The notes: a model not told the origin generated them from the letters alone. A stretch of DNA of 64,000 nucleotides from Sulfitobacter sp. W027 (GCF_025143985.1 NZ_CP083564.1:1427501-1491500), one strand, 5' to 3'. Counted from the stretch's first letter, positions 49,398 through 59,971 are shown. Numbers and translations are program-made.

Positions 49398-49439
49398 TCG
49401 CACGTAATAGTCGTATGATTCGGTTGTGAGGGGATTTGC

Positions 49440-51746
49440 GTGCAGCAGGACATCCGGCATTCAGCGATGGGGGGCCAGGCAGGTCTGGGACGGCTGTGGC
49501 TCTTGGGACTGATGGCCATAGTCACCGGCGCCCTCGCGCTGCGTAGCACAGAGGCGGGGATGAAGCTTGGGCTTACCGCGTCAGCCGTAACGCTCGCCCT
49601 AATTGTTATAGGTTACTTTGGTTTGCACTTGCGGGCGAAGGCCGTGGATCAAGCCAGCTCTGGTGGGGTCGCAGATTTTGTCGCAAAAGATGCCACGCCC
49701 AGTTTCATCGTCACCACGGACAGGCAAGTCATTTACCGCAATGAAGCGGCAGAAAAGCAATTCGGACATTCCGATGAAGAAACCCTCGCGCAGGCATTAC
49801 GGGCACATTTTTCCAATCCGGTGGGGCTACTCTACCGTCTGCAATCCCGGGCCGTGGCCAGTGGCAACGCACGGGAAGAGGTAATCACCCGCAAGGGCCC
49901 GGTGCGCATCTCCGTGCACCAACTTTCAACGGAACGGTTTCTTTGGCGCATTGACCCCGTCGCGGCCCGCGACGGCCCGCGCAACGCGCATGAAAGCATG
50001 GCTTTGCCAATGGTAATGATAGGCCGCAGTGGGGCAATCCTGTTCATGAATGGCGCAGCCCGGAGCCTTGTCGGGGAGCGTGTCAAATCCCTTGACCGAT
50101 TGTTCAATTCTTTGCCCATGATGCCCGGCTCGGTCATGGAAATTTCGACCGCCCAAGGCAACCGACAGGTTCTGGTGGCCGAAGTTGACGCCGGTGCCAA
50201 CCGCCGCGCGCTCTACCTCCTGCCGCCCCCCGATGGTGTCGTCTCGCCCAGCGAACTGGGATGGGAATCCTTTCAAGATCTCCCTGTGCCAATGATCAAA
50301 CTGGGCCCCGATGGGACTGTATTGGCATTCAACCGCATGGCGGCCAAGTTGCTTGGCGTGTCACTGCGGCGGGACGCACATCTTTCGCAGCTGATGGAGG
50401 GTCTGGGCCGCTCCATCTCGGACTGGTTGGATGACAGTCTCGCGGGGCGGTTGGTGCAAAAATCCGAGTTTCTGAGGCTGACCCGAACGGATCGGGAGAT
50501 TTTCGTGCAGGTCTCTCTCAACCGTATATCTGAAGGCGGCGAGGCCGCGCTGATCGCGGTTCTCCAGGATGCAACTGAGCTCAAATCGCTAGAGGCGCAG
50601 TTCGTGCAAAGCCAAAAGATGCAAGCCATCGGCCAGTTGGCCGGGGGGGTGGCACATGATTTCAACAATCTTCTCACTGCAATTTCCGGCCATTGCGACC
50701 TGCTTTTGCTGCGCCATGATCAAGGTGACCCGGACTTTAGCGATCTGGTACAGATCAATCAAAATGCCAACCGGGCTGCAGCGCTCGTCGGTCAACTTTT
50801 AGCCTTCTCTCGCAAACAGACCCTACGACCCGAAACGCTTAACATGCGCGATACGCTCGCCGATCTGACGCATTTGCTGAATCGCCTGGTGGGGGAGAAG
50901 GTGACCCTCACGCTAAGCCACGATCCGGTGCTCGCGCCCATTCGCGCAGACAAACGTCAATTGGAACAGGTACTTATGAACCTTGTTGTTAATGCACGCG
51001 ATGCAATGCCCGCCGGGGGTGAGATCCGTATCGTAACGGAGGTTACATCGCTTGATCAACCGCTTGAGCGCGACCGGGTGAGCGTCCCCGCCGGACGCTA
51101 TGTGACCGTGCAGGTGAATGATGATGGCACCGGTATCCCGCGCGATAAACTTCAAAAAGTGTTTGAACCGTTCTTCACCACCAAGCGCACGGGCGAAGGT
51201 ACAGGCCTCGGCCTTTCGACCGCCTATGGCATAGTCAAGCAAACCGGTGGGTTCATCTTCGTCGACAGCGAGTTAGGACAGGGAACGTCCTTCACCTTGT
51301 ATTTTCCCGTGCTTGAGGGGCAACCTACCACCGTGTCTCGTGCGGTGGTGTCACCGCCAGAGAAGGGACCACCACAACGCTCGGATGGGGTGATCTTGCT
51401 GGTCGAGGATGAGGCGCCGGTGCGCGCCTTCGCCAGCCGCGCCCTACGGCTGCGTGGCTATACTGTGCTCGAAGCGGAATCTGCCGAAGCCGCACTGAAA
51501 ACGCTGGAAGATAAAGAGCTTGATATCGATGTATTTGTGACCGATGTCGTGATGCCGGGGATGGACGGCCCAAGTTGGGTCCGCCAAGCGCTCAAGCAGC
51601 GACCAGATGTGCGTGTCGTGTTTGTCTCAGGCTATGCAGAGGATAATTTCGGCGAGGAACAGTCGAAAATTCCCAACTCAGTTTTCCTGCCCAAACCATT
51701 CTCGCTAACCGATCTGACCAATACAGTGCATAACCAATTGCATTAG
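49440..51746 (+). CDS. cckA: Hybrid sensor histidine kinase CckA
   Basis: A 768-residue hybrid kinase. Two membrane helices (about residues 18-35 and 42-62) are followed by PAS domains (about 80-180 and 275-385). A HisKA domain carries His406 in GGVAHDFNNLL. HATPase_c has NLVVNARDAMP and TGLGLSTAYGIVKQ. A receiver domain has Asp702 in TDVVMPGMDG. This domain order and these motifs match CckA, which phosphorylates CtrA through ChpT. In Roseobacter bacteria the pathway controls motility, gene transfer agents and quorum sensing. The start is GTG with GAGGGG upstream. A CtrA-type site lies about 50 bases before it. Confidence 0.93.
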   Translation: MQQDIRHSAMGGQAGLGRLWLLGLMAIVTGALALRSTEAGMKLGLTASAVTLALIVIGYFGLHLRAKAVDQASSGGVADFVAKDATPSFIVTTDRQVIYRNEAAEKQFGHSDEETLAQALRAHFSNPVGLLYRLQSRAVASGNAREEVITRKGPVRISVHQLSTERFLWRIDPVAARDGPRNAHESMALPMVMIGRSGAILFMNGAARSLVGERVKSLDRLFNSLPMMPGSVMEISTAQGNRQVLVAEVDAGANRRALYLLPPPDGVVSPSELGWESFQDLPVPMIKLGPDGTVLAFNRMAAKLLGVSLRRDAHLSQLMEGLGRSISDWLDDSLAGRLVQKSEFLRLTRTDREIFVQVSLNRISEGGEAALIAVLQDATELKSLEAQFVQSQKMQAIGQLAGGVAHDFNNLLTAISGHCDLLLLRHDQGDPDFSDLVQINQNANRAAALVGQLLAFSRKQTLRPETLNMRDTLADLTHLLNRLVGEKVTLTLSHDPVLAPIRADKRQLEQVLMNLVVNARDAMPAGGEIRIVTEVTSLDQPLERDRVSVPAGRYVTVQVNDDGTGIPRDKLQKVFEPFFTTKRTGEGTGLGLSTAYGIVKQTGGFIFVDSELGQGTSFTLYFPVLEGQPTTVSRAVVSPPEKGPPQRSDGVILLVEDEAPVRAFASRALRLRGYTVLEAESAEAALKTLEDKELDIDVFVTDVVMPGMDGPSWVRQALKQRPDVRVVFVSGYAEDNFGEEQSKIPNSVFLPKPFSLTDLTNTVHNQLH

Positions 51747-51777
51747 AAAGACTTTGTCAGTTGGCCGACGAACCCGT

Positions 51778-52371
51778 TTAAGGGATCGAATCGTAAAGCT
51801 CAAACTCCGCCGCAAATTTCCGGCGGAATCGCTTCTCAACATTCGGTGAAATCTCCAGCGCCATTTTGGGGGAGACATTTTCCTGACCGAGGGACAAGGT
51901 AATATCCAGCCTCTCCTGAAGGAAGCTCTGCAAACGCTGCTGGTCTTCATAGCGAAAATGATGTGTAATTCCGGTGCCATTCGGTTGTGTTTCCATAAAC
52001 TTCAACTGGCTGCCTACATCGGCAAACCCCGGCTTATCCCCCTTCATATAGGCAAGCACGAACTCATCGAATGTGATTCCGAAGGTATTGTTTGGTTTGC
52101 CTTCCATGAAAGGGCGCTGGCGATAGCGGTACCAACTGCCCAACCAAGAAATCGGCTCGCGCATTACGGCCATAAGCTCCAGCTCGGTATCGCAAACTTT
52201 AAGAAACATTGGCCGGATGAACCGATTGTAGCGATAGACGGGAGCGTGTTTCAGCATTGGGGGATCTGAAATCACCATATCTGCACGGGGCGCAAGGGCC
52301 GTTTCATAGGCCGTGGTTCCGGTTTTGGGCACCGACAAAAAGGCCAGCCGTTCTTTGAAAAAAACAATCAC
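51778..52371 (-). CDS. Sulfotransferase-like protein
   Basis: A 197-residue protein. FLSVPKTGTTAYE at residues 11-23 matches the 5'-phosphosulfate-binding loop of PAPS-dependent sulfotransferases. AVMREPISWLGSWYRY matches the 3'-phosphate loop. It is shorter than most sulfotransferases (250-350 residues), so the substrate lid may be reduced. Targets could be surface carbohydrates, but this is a guess. The start is GTG at 52371, with GGGGA at a long distance. It lies between cckA (convergent, 31 bases) and recA (divergent). Confidence 0.75.
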   Translation of the reverse strand: MIVFFKERLAFLSVPKTGTTAYETALAPRADMVISDPPMLKHAPVYRYNRFIRPMFLKVCDTELELMAVMREPISWLGSWYRYRQRPFMEGKPNNTFGITFDEFVLAYMKGDKPGFADVGSQLKFMETQPNGTGITHHFRYEDQQRLQSFLQERLDITLSLGQENVSPKMALEISPNVEKRFRRKFAAEFELYDSIP

Positions 52372-52493
52372 TTACGTCACATCCCCTGCTGCGCACGGAC
52401 CCGTTTTGCAGGGTAAACTAATTCTTTACCATTCCCGTGAAAACATAAAGCACAAACAAAACGATTGAAATGTTCTTCATTTACCCTCATATA

Positions 52494-52508
52494 GAACATT
52501 AGAAGAAC
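52494..52508. promoter_or_regulatory. LexA (SOS) box of recA
   Basis: GAAC-ATTAGAA-GAAC fits the alphaproteobacterial SOS box GAAC-N7-GAAC exactly. It lies 66-80 bases upstream of the recA start, the expected place. Confidence 0.85.
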
Positions 52509-52573
52509 ATAAGCGGTGCTGCCCGCAGGCGATTGCCGCCGGGACGCCACTGTGACACTAAGGGATGAACCTA

Positions 52574-53644
52574 ATGGCAACGGCAGATCTTTTGACAATG
52601 GACAGCAAGAAAACCGCGGAAAAGCAAAAGGCGCTCGACAGCGCGCTGGCCCAGATCGAACGTCAGTTCGGCAAAGGGTCGATCATGAAGCTGGGCGCCG
52701 AAGGGGCGATCCAGGACATCAAGGCCAGCTCTACTGGCTCGCTTGGCCTTGATATCGCGCTTGGCATCGGCGGTCTGCCGATGGGGCGTATCATTGAAAT
52801 TTATGGGCCGGAATCGTCGGGTAAGACAACGCTGACCCTGCATTGCGTGGCGGAACAGCAAAAAGCTGGCGGTGTCTGTGCTTTCGTGGATGCGGAACAC
52901 GCGCTGGACCCGCAATATGCGAAGAAACTCGGCGTGGACATTGACGAGCTGCTGATCTCGCAGCCCGACACGGGTGAGCAGGCGCTGGAGATCACCGATA
53001 CGCTGGTGCGCTCAGGTGCCGTGAACATGGTCATCGTCGACTCCGTCGCGGCGCTGACGCCCAAGTCGGAACTTGAAGGTGAGATGGGCGATAGCAGTGT
53101 TGGCGTTCAGGCCCGTTTGATGAGCCAAGCCATGCGTAAGCTGACCGGCTCGATCAGCCGGTCGAACTGTATGGTTATCTTCATCAACCAAATCCGGATG
53201 AAGATCGGCGTAATGTTTGGCTCGCCCGAAACCACGACTGGTGGTAACGCGCTTAAATTCTACTCCTCGGTCCGTCTCGACATTCGTCGCATCGGCGCTT
53301 TGAAGGATCGCGATGAGGTTGTCGGCAACGCCACCCGCGTCAAGGTCGTGAAGAATAAGGTCGCACCGCCCTTCAAGCAGGTTGAGTTTGATATCATGTA
53401 TGGCGAAGGTATCTCTAAGATGGGCGAACTGCTCGATCTTGGGGTCAAAGCTGGGGTGGTGGACAAATCTGGCTCTTGGTTCAGCTACGGCGATGAGCGG
53501 ATCGGGCAGGGGCGCGAGAATGCCAAGACCTTCTTGAAAGAGAACTCCGCCATGGCGAATGAGATCGAAGACAAAATCCGCGCTTCGCATGGGTTGGATT
53601 TTCAGGGGTCGGACCGCGACGACGCCGATATCCTTGAAGCCTGA
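52574..53644 (+). CDS. recA: Recombinase RecA
   Basis: A 356-residue RecA. Walker A is GPESSGKTT at residues 78-86, with Lys84. The Walker B strand is [10 protein letters not shown]. The L1/L2 DNA-binding loops follow, L2 including the [14 protein letters not shown] region. The acidic C-terminal tail ends [11 protein letters not shown]. It mediates homologous recombination and LexA self-cleavage. I prefer the ATG at 52574 because the AAGGG upstream is too close to the ATG at 52565. An SOS box precedes it and a strong terminator follows. recA-alaS adjacency is common in alphaproteobacteria. Confidence 0.98.
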   Translation: MATADLLTMDSKKTAEKQKALDSALAQIERQFGKGSIMKLGAEGAIQDIKASSTGSLGLDIALGIGGLPMGRIIEIYGPESSGKTTLTLHCVAEQQKAGGVCAFVDAEHALDPQYAKKLGVDIDELLISQPDTGEQALEITDTLVRSGAVNMVIVDSVAALTPKSELEGEMGDSSVGVQARLMSQAMRKLTGSISRSNCMVIFINQIRMKIGVMFGSPETTTGGNALKFYSSVRLDIRRIGALKDRDEVVGNATRVKVVKNKVAPPFKQVEFDIMYGEGISKMGELLDLGVKAGVVDKSGSWFSYGDERIGQGRENAKTFLKENSAMANEIEDKIRASHGLDFQGSDRDDADILEA

Positions 53645-53675
53645 TCCGGCATAGGATGCAATGTGATCGTGAACA

Positions 53676-53705
53676 GGGGTGTGGCCATGGGCCGCGCCCC
53701 TTTTT
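53676..53705 (+). terminator. recA intrinsic terminator
   Basis: An 11-bp stem (GGGGTGTGGCC with GGCCGCGCCCC, two wobbles) has an ATG loop and is followed by TTTTT. Confidence 0.88.
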
Positions 53706-53816
53706 CATGTGGTCTGGCCAAAGCTTGCGCCTTCTTTTCATGTGTAGTTGCGGTAGACAGCGCCGGGGCTGAGGGGTATTTGGGACCGACCCAATCTGCC
53801 CCGGAAGGCCTCGCCC

Positions 53817-56474
53817 ATGAAGACGCTGAATGACATTCGCTCAACTTTTCTGAATTATTTCGATGCGCAGGGGCATCAGGTCGTGCCCTCCAGCCCGCTG
53901 GTCCCGCGCAATGACCCGACGTTGATGTTCACCGCGGCCGGCATGGTGCAGTTCAAGAACCTCTTCACCGGTGTTGAGACCCGCGATTACAGCCGCGCCA
54001 CCTCGGCGCAAAAATGTGTGCGCGCGGGCGGCAAGCACAATGACCTCGACAACGTGGGCTATACCGCGCGGCATCACACGTTTTTCGAAATGTTGGGCAA
54101 CTTCAGCTTCGGCGATTACTTCAAATCTGAAGCGATCCCCTTTGCTTGGGACCTGCTGACCAAGGAGTTCGGCATCGACCCAAACCGGCTTTTGGTCACA
54201 GTTTACCATACGGATGAAGAAGCGGTTAAAATCTGGAAGGCCCACACCGGCCTATCGGACGAACGCATCATTCGCATCGCCACGGATGATAATTTTTGGT
54301 CCGCTGGCCCCACCGGCCCCTGCGGCCCCTGTACCGAGATTTTCTATGATCACGGCGACCACATCTGGGGCGGCCCTCCGGGATCGCCCGAGGAGGACGG
54401 CGACCGTTTTGTCGAGATCTGGAACCTCGTTTTCATGCAGTACGAGCAGTTCGAAGATGGCACCCGCCAGCCTTTGCCGAACCAGTCCATCGATACCGGT
54501 ATGGGGATTGAGCGGGTCGCGGCTCTGTTGCAAGGCACCAATGACAACTACGCCACCGATCTGATGCGCAGCTTGATTGAGGCCAGCGCCCATGCGTCCT
54601 CGACCGATCCGGATGGGCCCGGCAAGACCCATCACCGGGTCATCGCGGACCACCTGCGGTCGACCTCTTTCTTGATTGCCGATGGGGTGATGCCCTCGAA
54701 CGAAGGCCGCGGATATGTGCTGCGCCGGATCATGCGCCGGGCCATGCGCCATGCGCATCTGCTCGGCGTTAAGGATCCCTTAATGCATCAACTGGTACCG
54801 TCCTTGGTGCAGCAGATGGGTGCGGCTTACCCTGAGTTGGGGCAGGCGCAATCGCTGATCCGCGAGACCTTGCTGCTTGAGGAAACACGCTTCCGTCAAA
54901 CGCTTGATCGCGGATTGAAGCTGCTGGATGATGAATTGAGTGGTCTGCCCGAAGGTGCGACCCTGCCGGGGGAGGCGGCGTTCAAGCTTTATGATACATA
55001 CGGTTTCCCGCTTGACCTGACGCAGGATGCGCTGCGCGAAAAGGGCCGCGCGGTGGATACCGAAGGGTTCGACACGGCTATGCAAGCGCAGAAGGCCAAG
55101 GCCCGCGCGGCTTGGGCCGGATCGGGTGAGGCGGCGGATGCCACCGTTTGGTTCGACGTGGCTGACAAAAGCGGCGTGACCGAGTTTTTGGGCTATGACA
55201 CCGAAAGCGCCGAGGGGCAGATCGTGGCCTTGGTACAGGGCAGCGACAAGATCGACGCCGCAGCCGTGGGCAGCGACGTCCAAGTCGCGCTGAACCAGAC
55301 TCCCTTCTACGCCGAAAGTGGCGGGCAGGTGGGTGACACCGGTGTGATCCGCACGCAGACCGGCATCGTGAATGTGACCGATACGCGCAAGTCGGCTGGC
55401 GTATTCGTGCATTTCGGCCATGTTGTCGAAGGCGAAGTAAAGCCGGGCCAGACCGCGGTGCTGGAAGTTGACCGCCTACGGCGAACGGCAATCCGGGCCA
55501 ACCACTCGGCCACGCACCTGCTGCACGAAGCGCTGCGCAATGCGCTTGGCGATCATGTGTCGCAGCGTGGCTCGCTCAATGCGCATGACCGCCTGCGGTT
55601 CGATTTCTCCCATGCCAAAGGGCTGACGCAAGAGGAGCTCACGCAAGTCGAGCGCGAGGTGAACGACTATATCCGTCAGAACACCCCGGTGGAAACGCGG
55701 ATCATGACCCCGGATGACGCGCGGGCCATGGGCGCACAGGCGCTTTTTGGCGAGAAATACGGGGATGAGGTGCGGGTCGTCTCGATGGGGCAAATGGAAG
55801 GCTCGGGCAAAGGCAGCGACAAATCGACCTATTCGCTGGAGCTTTGCGGCGGCACGCATGTGCGTCAGACCGGCGATATCGGTGCGTTTGTTCTGCTGGG
55901 CGACAGTGCCAGCAGCGCGGGCGTGCGACGGATCGAAGCCCTGACTGGAACCGAAGCCTTGGCATGGCTGCGCGAGCAAGAGGCGGCCCTGAGCCGGGTG
56001 GCAGCAGAGCTCAAGACGTCGACCAGCGATGTGCCGGAGCGGGTGCGCGCGCTGCTAGACGAACGCCGGAGCCTCTCCAACGAGGTGGCGCAGCTGCGCC
56101 GCGAATTGGCGATGTCGGGCGGCGGGGCCGCTGCTCCCGAGGCGCGTGAGGTCAACGGGATTAAGTTCGTGGGCCAAGTGTTGAGCGGCGTGACGGGCAA
56201 AGATTTGCCGGGACTCGTGGATGAACATAAGGCCAAGCTTGGTTCAGGCGCGGTGCTGTTAATTGCCGACACCGGGGGCAAGGCCGCTGTGGCAGGCGGT
56301 GTGACGAAGGATTTGACAGATCGCCTCTCCGCGGTCGACATGGTCAAGGCGGCGGTGGCTGAACTGGGCGGAAAGGGCGGCGGCGGTCGGCCTGACATGG
56401 CCCAGGGCGGCGGCGCCTCGGCAGAGAATGCGGATGCGGCGATTGCTGCAGCTGAAAACGTTTTGAAAGGATAA
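53817..56474 (+). CDS. alaS: Alanine--tRNA ligase
   Basis: An 885-residue class II synthetase. The aminoacylation domain starts at the family-typical [20 protein letters not shown]. The editing domain has the HxxxH zinc motif in [11 protein letters not shown] and the downstream CGGTHV. A C-terminal DHHA1 domain follows (about residues 750-880), with the [16 protein letters not shown] segment. It charges tRNA-Ala and clears mischarged Ser and Gly. GGAAGG precedes the ATG. The DUF1330 gene follows five bases later, and its ribosome site lies inside the alaS end. Confidence 0.98.
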   Translation: MKTLNDIRSTFLNYFDAQGHQVVPSSPLVPRNDPTLMFTAAGMVQFKNLFTGVETRDYSRATSAQKCVRAGGKHNDLDNVGYTARHHTFFEMLGNFSFGDYFKSEAIPFAWDLLTKEFGIDPNRLLVTVYHTDEEAVKIWKAHTGLSDERIIRIATDDNFWSAGPTGPCGPCTEIFYDHGDHIWGGPPGSPEEDGDRFVEIWNLVFMQYEQFEDGTRQPLPNQSIDTGMGIERVAALLQGTNDNYATDLMRSLIEASAHASSTDPDGPGKTHHRVIADHLRSTSFLIADGVMPSNEGRGYVLRRIMRRAMRHAHLLGVKDPLMHQLVPSLVQQMGAAYPELGQAQSLIRETLLLEETRFRQTLDRGLKLLDDELSGLPEGATLPGEAAFKLYDTYGFPLDLTQDALREKGRAVDTEGFDTAMQAQKAKARAAWAGSGEAADATVWFDVADKSGVTEFLGYDTESAEGQIVALVQGSDKIDAAAVGSDVQVALNQTPFYAESGGQVGDTGVIRTQTGIVNVTDTRKSAGVFVHFGHVVEGEVKPGQTAVLEVDRLRRTAIRANHSATHLLHEALRNALGDHVSQRGSLNAHDRLRFDFSHAKGLTQEELTQVEREVNDYIRQNTPVETRIMTPDDARAMGAQALFGEKYGDEVRVVSMGQMEGSGKGSDKSTYSLELCGGTHVRQTGDIGAFVLLGDSASSAGVRRIEALTGTEALAWLREQEAALSRVAAELKTSTSDVPERVRALLDERRSLSNEVAQLRRELAMSGGGAAAPEAREVNGIKFVGQVLSGVTGKDLPGLVDEHKAKLGSGAVLLIADTGGKAAVAGGVTKDLTDRLSAVDMVKAAVAELGGKGGGGRPDMAQGGGASAENADAAIAAAENVLKG

Positions 56475-56479
56475 GACCC

Positions 56480-56767
56480 ATGGGCGCACTTTGGATTGCA
56501 CATGTCACCGTCACCGACGAAGAGGCGTATAAGAAATACGCCGCCGGTGCGACCGAAGCGATTGCCGCCCATGGTGGCAAGTTCATCGCACGCGGCGGGC
56601 GTTTTGTTCAGCTTGAGGGTAAGGAGCGGCCCCGCAATGTAGTGGCGCGTTTTCCAGACGTTGAAACGGCAGAAAAATGCTATCACTCAGATGCTTACCA
56701 AGCGGCACTAAACCATGCGCGCGGCGCGTCTGAGCGCGAATTGATTATCGTCGAAACCGACGAATGA
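56480..56767 (+). CDS. DUF1330 domain-containing protein
   Basis: A 95-residue protein made of one ferredoxin-like DUF1330 fold (dimeric alpha-beta barrel). It is recognised by the start WIAHVTVTDEEAYKKYA, the Gly-rich HGGKFIARGG, and the end YHSDAYQAALNHARGASERELIIVE. The biochemical role of the family is unknown; relatives resemble small monooxygenases or stress-response proteins. It is co-transcribed with alaS and ends at a hairpin terminator. Confidence 0.87.
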   Translation: MGALWIAHVTVTDEEAYKKYAAGATEAIAAHGGKFIARGGRFVQLEGKERPRNVVARFPDVETAEKCYHSDAYQAALNHARGASERELIIVETDE

Positions 56768-56775
56768 TCTGAGCG

Positions 56776-56803
56776 GCCCCGCTTTAGCAAAAGGCGGGGC
56801 GCT
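56776..56803 (+). terminator. Hairpin terminator after the DUF1330 gene
   Basis: GCCCCGC pairs with GCGGGGC, extended by T-A pairs, with an AGCAA loop and GCTTT following. Outer CTGAGC/GCTCAG arms (56769-56774, 56810-56815) can extend it. Confidence 0.7.
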
Positions 56804-56849
56804 TTAATTGCTCAGCGGGAACCAACCTTTGAAACTGAGGTTGAGCCCT

Positions 56850-57575
56850 ATGAACCTCGACCGCATATCCGCCTTCGCCCATTGGTGCCGCCGCCATGTG
56901 GAAGTGACCACGCTCGCTTTAATGAGCCTTTCGATTATCGCAGTCTGGACCTTGGCGGAACTGACCGAAGAGGTCGTTGCTGGCAGCACCAGCAGCCTTG
57001 ATCGCGACATTCTTTTATTCCTCCGAACCCCCGGCGATCTATCTGACCCCATCGGCCCTTGGTGGGTGGAGGAGATCGGGCGCGACCTGACAGCCTTGGG
57101 CGGCGTAGCGGTTTTGGTGATGACGACGGTGGTAGTCGCGGTCTTTTTCATGCTGCAGCGGCGGTGGTCCACTGCGCTTTATATCCTCGTGACCGTCGGC
57201 GGCGGGATCGTACTGAGCAGCATCGCCAAGGAATTTTTTGACCGTCCACGTCCCGACCTTGTGCCGCATGGATCGCTGGTGCACACGGCGAGCTTCCCCT
57301 CGGGCCATTCGATGATGGCCGCGGTGGCGTATTTGACCCTCGGGGCGATGGTGGCGCGGGCGCAAAAGCGATGGGCGCTCAAAGCCTATACGCTGGCTGT
57401 CGCCGTGATGCTCACTCTGCTGGTGGGCATGAGCCGGGTCTATATGGGGGTGCACTGGCCGACCGATGTGGCAGCCGGGTGGCTGGGCGGCGGTGCTTGG
57501 GCAGTGCTATGTCTGCTCGTCGCGCGCAGTCTGGCCAAGCGTGGGCATATCGAACAGGAGGCGAGCGATACTTAG
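56850..57575 (+). CDS. PAP2-family membrane phosphatase
   Basis: A 241-residue, roughly six-helix inner-membrane protein. The three-part PAP2 catalytic motif is complete: KEFFDRPRPD, FPSGHSM and SRVYMGVHWPTD. The conserved His residues act as nucleophile and proton donor. Such enzymes dephosphorylate phosphatidate, undecaprenyl pyrophosphate or related lipids. The substrate here is not determined; undecaprenyl pyrophosphate is common among relatives. The ATG at 56850 is chosen because the preceding in-frame sequence overlaps the terminator region. GAGG lies upstream. Confidence 0.9.
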   Translation: MNLDRISAFAHWCRRHVEVTTLALMSLSIIAVWTLAELTEEVVAGSTSSLDRDILLFLRTPGDLSDPIGPWWVEEIGRDLTALGGVAVLVMTTVVVAVFFMLQRRWSTALYILVTVGGGIVLSSIAKEFFDRPRPDLVPHGSLVHTASFPSGHSMMAAVAYLTLGAMVARAQKRWALKAYTLAVAVMLTLLVGMSRVYMGVHWPTDVAAGWLGGGAWAVLCLLVARSLAKRGHIEQEASDT

Positions 57576-57605
57576 CAACGCCTTGCGCTAACTCTCTCCG
57601 CACAT

Positions 57606-57644
57606 AAAAACGGCAGCGCATCGTTCGGATGGGCTGCCGTTTTT
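57606..57644. terminator. Bidirectional terminator between PAP2 gene and typA
   Basis: AAAAACGGCAGC and GCTGCCGTTTTT form a 12-bp stem with a 15-base loop, symmetric in A and T runs, between convergent genes. Confidence 0.88.
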
Positions 57645-57662
57645 CGTAATCTATGAGGCCAC

Positions 57663-59480
57663 TTAGCCGGCTTTGGCCATCCGCTTACGCTCATGCGGGT
57701 CAAGGTAGCGCTTGCGCAGGCGAACGGCGTTTGGCGTCACTTCGACCAGCTCGTCATCGTCAATATAGGCGATGGCTTCTTCGAGGCTCAGCGACATTGG
57801 CGTGGTCAGGCGCACCGCTTCGTCAGTGCCCGAAGCGCGCACGTTGGTCAGCTTTTTGCCCTTCAGCGGGTTCACTTCAAGATCATTCTCGCGGCTGTGC
57901 TCACCGATGATCATGCCAGTGTAGACGTCAGCCTGCGCGCCGATCATCATCTTGCCGCGCTCTTCGAGGTTCCACAGAGCAAACGCCACCGAGGTGCCGT
58001 TTTCCATGGAGATCAGAACGCCCGCGCGACGACCCGGGATCGGGCCCTTGTGCGGGGCCCAAGAGTGGAAGACCCGGTTGATGACGCCGGTACCGCGCGT
58101 GTCGGTCAGGAATTCGCCGTGGTACCCGATCAGCCCGCGCGATGGGACATGCGCGATGATGCGGGTTTTGCCCGCACCGGCTGGCTTCATCTCGACCAAC
58201 TCGCCTTTACGGGCGCCGGTGATTTTCTCGATAACCGCGCCGGAGTATTCGTCATCCACGTCGATGGTGGCTTCTTCGATGGGCTCGTGGCGGACGCCGT
58301 CGATCTCTTGAAACAGAACCTGCGGGCGGGAGATCGAAAGCTCAAACCCTTCGCGGCGCATGTTTTCGATCAGAACGCCCATCTGCAATTCGCCACGACC
58401 GGCCACTTCGAAAGCGTCGCCGCCCGGTGTGTCGGAGATTTTGATCGCGACGTTGGATTCGGCTTCTTTCATCAGGCGCTCGCGGATCACGCGGGACTGG
58501 ACTTTCTTGCCGTCACGGCCCGCCAGCGGGCTGTCGTTGATGCCAAAGGTCACAGTGATGGTAGGCGGATCGATCGGCTGTGCCGGGATGGCTTCGCTAA
58601 CCGATGCATCGGCCAATGTGTCGGCCACTGTCGCTTTGGTCATGCCCGCGATCGACACGATGTCACCCGCTTCGGCAAGTTCGATGGCAGTCTGCTCCAA
58701 CCCGCGGAAGGCAAGGATTTTGGTGCAGCGGAAGTTTTCGATCAATGTGCCATCGCGCGACATTGCTTTGATGGTCTGGCCGGCTTTCAATGTGCCGGTT
58801 TCCACACGACCGGTCAGCAGACGGCCCAGGAACGGATCACCGCCAAGGGTGGTGGCCAGCATGGTGAAGGGCTTATCGGCGTTTTCAATCTGCTTGGGGG
58901 CAGGGACGTGCGTGAGGATCAGATCAAACAGCGCGTTCAGGTCTTTGCGCGGGCCATCAAGCTCGGCATCGGCCCAGCCGGAACGGCCAGAGGCGTACAT
59001 ATGCGGGAATTCAAGCTGCTCGTCCGTGGCGTCAAGGCTGGCAAAAAGGTCAAAGCATTCGTCGAGCGCGCGGTCGGGCTCGGCGTCGGGCTTGTCGACC
59101 TTGTTGAGCACGACGATCGGGCGCAGGCCCAGTTTCAGCGCCTTGGAGGTCACGAATTTGGTCTGCGGCATTGGGCCTTCGGCGGCATCCACCAGCAGGA
59201 CCACACCGTCAACCATCGACAGGATGCGCTCGACTTCGCCACCAAAGTCGGCGTGGCCGGGGGTGTCGACGATGTTGATGCGGGTGTTGTTCCAGACGAC
59301 CGAGGTCGGCTTGGCGAAGATGGTGATGCCGCGCTCGCGTTCCAGATCGTTGCTGTCCATGGCACGCTCAGTCGTGGCCTGGTTTTCACGATAGGTGCCG
59401 GATTGTTTCAGAAGCTCGTCTACCAGCGTCGTTTTGCCGTGGTCGACGTGAGCGATAATTGCGATGTTGCGCAGGTCCAT
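57663..59480 (-). CDS. typA: Translational GTPase TypA/BipA
   Basis: A 605-residue ribosome-binding GTPase. G1 is AHVDHGKTT at residues 10-18, switch II is [15 protein letters not shown], and G4 is [12 protein letters not shown]. Domains II, III and V and the TypA-specific C-terminal domain follow, including [17 protein letters not shown] and the final [22 protein letters not shown]. It assists 50S assembly and stress or cold growth. It is transcribed alone, with its promoter in the 146 bases to the right. Confidence 0.97.
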   Translation of the reverse strand: MDLRNIAIIAHVDHGKTTLVDELLKQSGTYRENQATTERAMDSNDLERERGITIFAKPTSVVWNNTRINIVDTPGHADFGGEVERILSMVDGVVLLVDAAEGPMPQTKFVTSKALKLGLRPIVVLNKVDKPDAEPDRALDECFDLFASLDATDEQLEFPHMYASGRSGWADAELDGPRKDLNALFDLILTHVPAPKQIENADKPFTMLATTLGGDPFLGRLLTGRVETGTLKAGQTIKAMSRDGTLIENFRCTKILAFRGLEQTAIELAEAGDIVSIAGMTKATVADTLADASVSEAIPAQPIDPPTITVTFGINDSPLAGRDGKKVQSRVIRERLMKEAESNVAIKISDTPGGDAFEVAGRGELQMGVLIENMRREGFELSISRPQVLFQEIDGVRHEPIEEATIDVDDEYSGAVIEKITGARKGELVEMKPAGAGKTRIIAHVPSRGLIGYHGEFLTDTRGTGVINRVFHSWAPHKGPIPGRRAGVLISMENGTSVAFALWNLEERGKMMIGAQADVYTGMIIGEHSRENDLEVNPLKGKKLTNVRASGTDEAVRLTTPMSLSLEEAIAYIDDDELVEVTPNAVRLRKRYLDPHERKRMAKAG

Positions 59481-59582
59481 TAAGTCAGCCTTTGGATAGG
59501 GGAGTGGCGCGCCAGCCTGAAGCTGCGCGAATAATTGCGCCGCCCATACCGCGCCCCGGCTGCAATTGCTAGCCCTAATGCC

Positions 59583-59610
59583 CGATGGATGCCGCTTGCG
59601 CGGTCCATCG
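59583..59610 (-). terminator. Candidate hairpin after the Lrp-SMR unit
   Basis: CGATGGA and TCCATCG enclose an inner CCGC/GCGG pair with a 2-base bulge and a TTGC loop, 17 bases past the SMR stop. No T-run is present. Confidence 0.45.
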
Positions 59611-59626
59611 CTGCGCGCCTGCCACT

Positions 59627-59956
59627 TTAATGGGTGGTCGTGCCGGAAAAGAGATGAATTATCAGAATGCCGGTGATGATAAAGCTCAGCCCGAGCAGGG
59701 CCGGACCATCAAGCCGTTGGTCAAAAAGTAAGTAGCCAATCGCTGCGATGCAGACGATGCCAAGGCCCGACCAAATGGCATAGACAATCCCAACCGGCAT
59801 GACCTTTAGCGCCAGCGCCATGAAATAAAACGACACGAGATAGAACACGACCACCGCCACCGAGGGCCAAAGCCGGGTAAACTGCTGCGAGGCTTGCAAC
59901 GCGGTCGTGCCGATGGTTTCCGCGATGATCGCGATGAACAGCCACAGGTAGTGCAT
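59627..59956 (-). CDS. Small multidrug resistance (SMR) family transporter
   Basis: A 109-residue, four-helix protein of the EmrE/SugE family. The essential membrane glutamate is Glu13 in AIIAETIGTTAL. Helix 2 has the GIVYAIWSGLGIV signature, with the Tyr and Trp of EmrE-type Qac pumps; SugE/Gdx guanidinium exporters differ here. It would be a proton-coupled exporter of cationic drugs or osmolytes. It follows the Lrp-type gene after 15 bases on the same strand, so that regulator is probably its controller. Confidence 0.9.
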   Translation of the reverse strand: MHYLWLFIAIIAETIGTTALQASQQFTRLWPSVAVVVFYLVSFYFMALALKVMPVGIVYAIWSGLGIVCIAAIGYLLFDQRLDGPALLGLSFIITGILIIHLFSGTTTH

Positions 59957-59971
59957 GGGGGCGCGCCTTTA

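Noticed and set aside
57693..59483. A 596-codon open frame antisense to typA
   Set aside because: It mirrors the typA frame, gives His/Gly-rich low-complexity protein with no family resemblance, and reflects GC-rich codon bias on the opposite strand.
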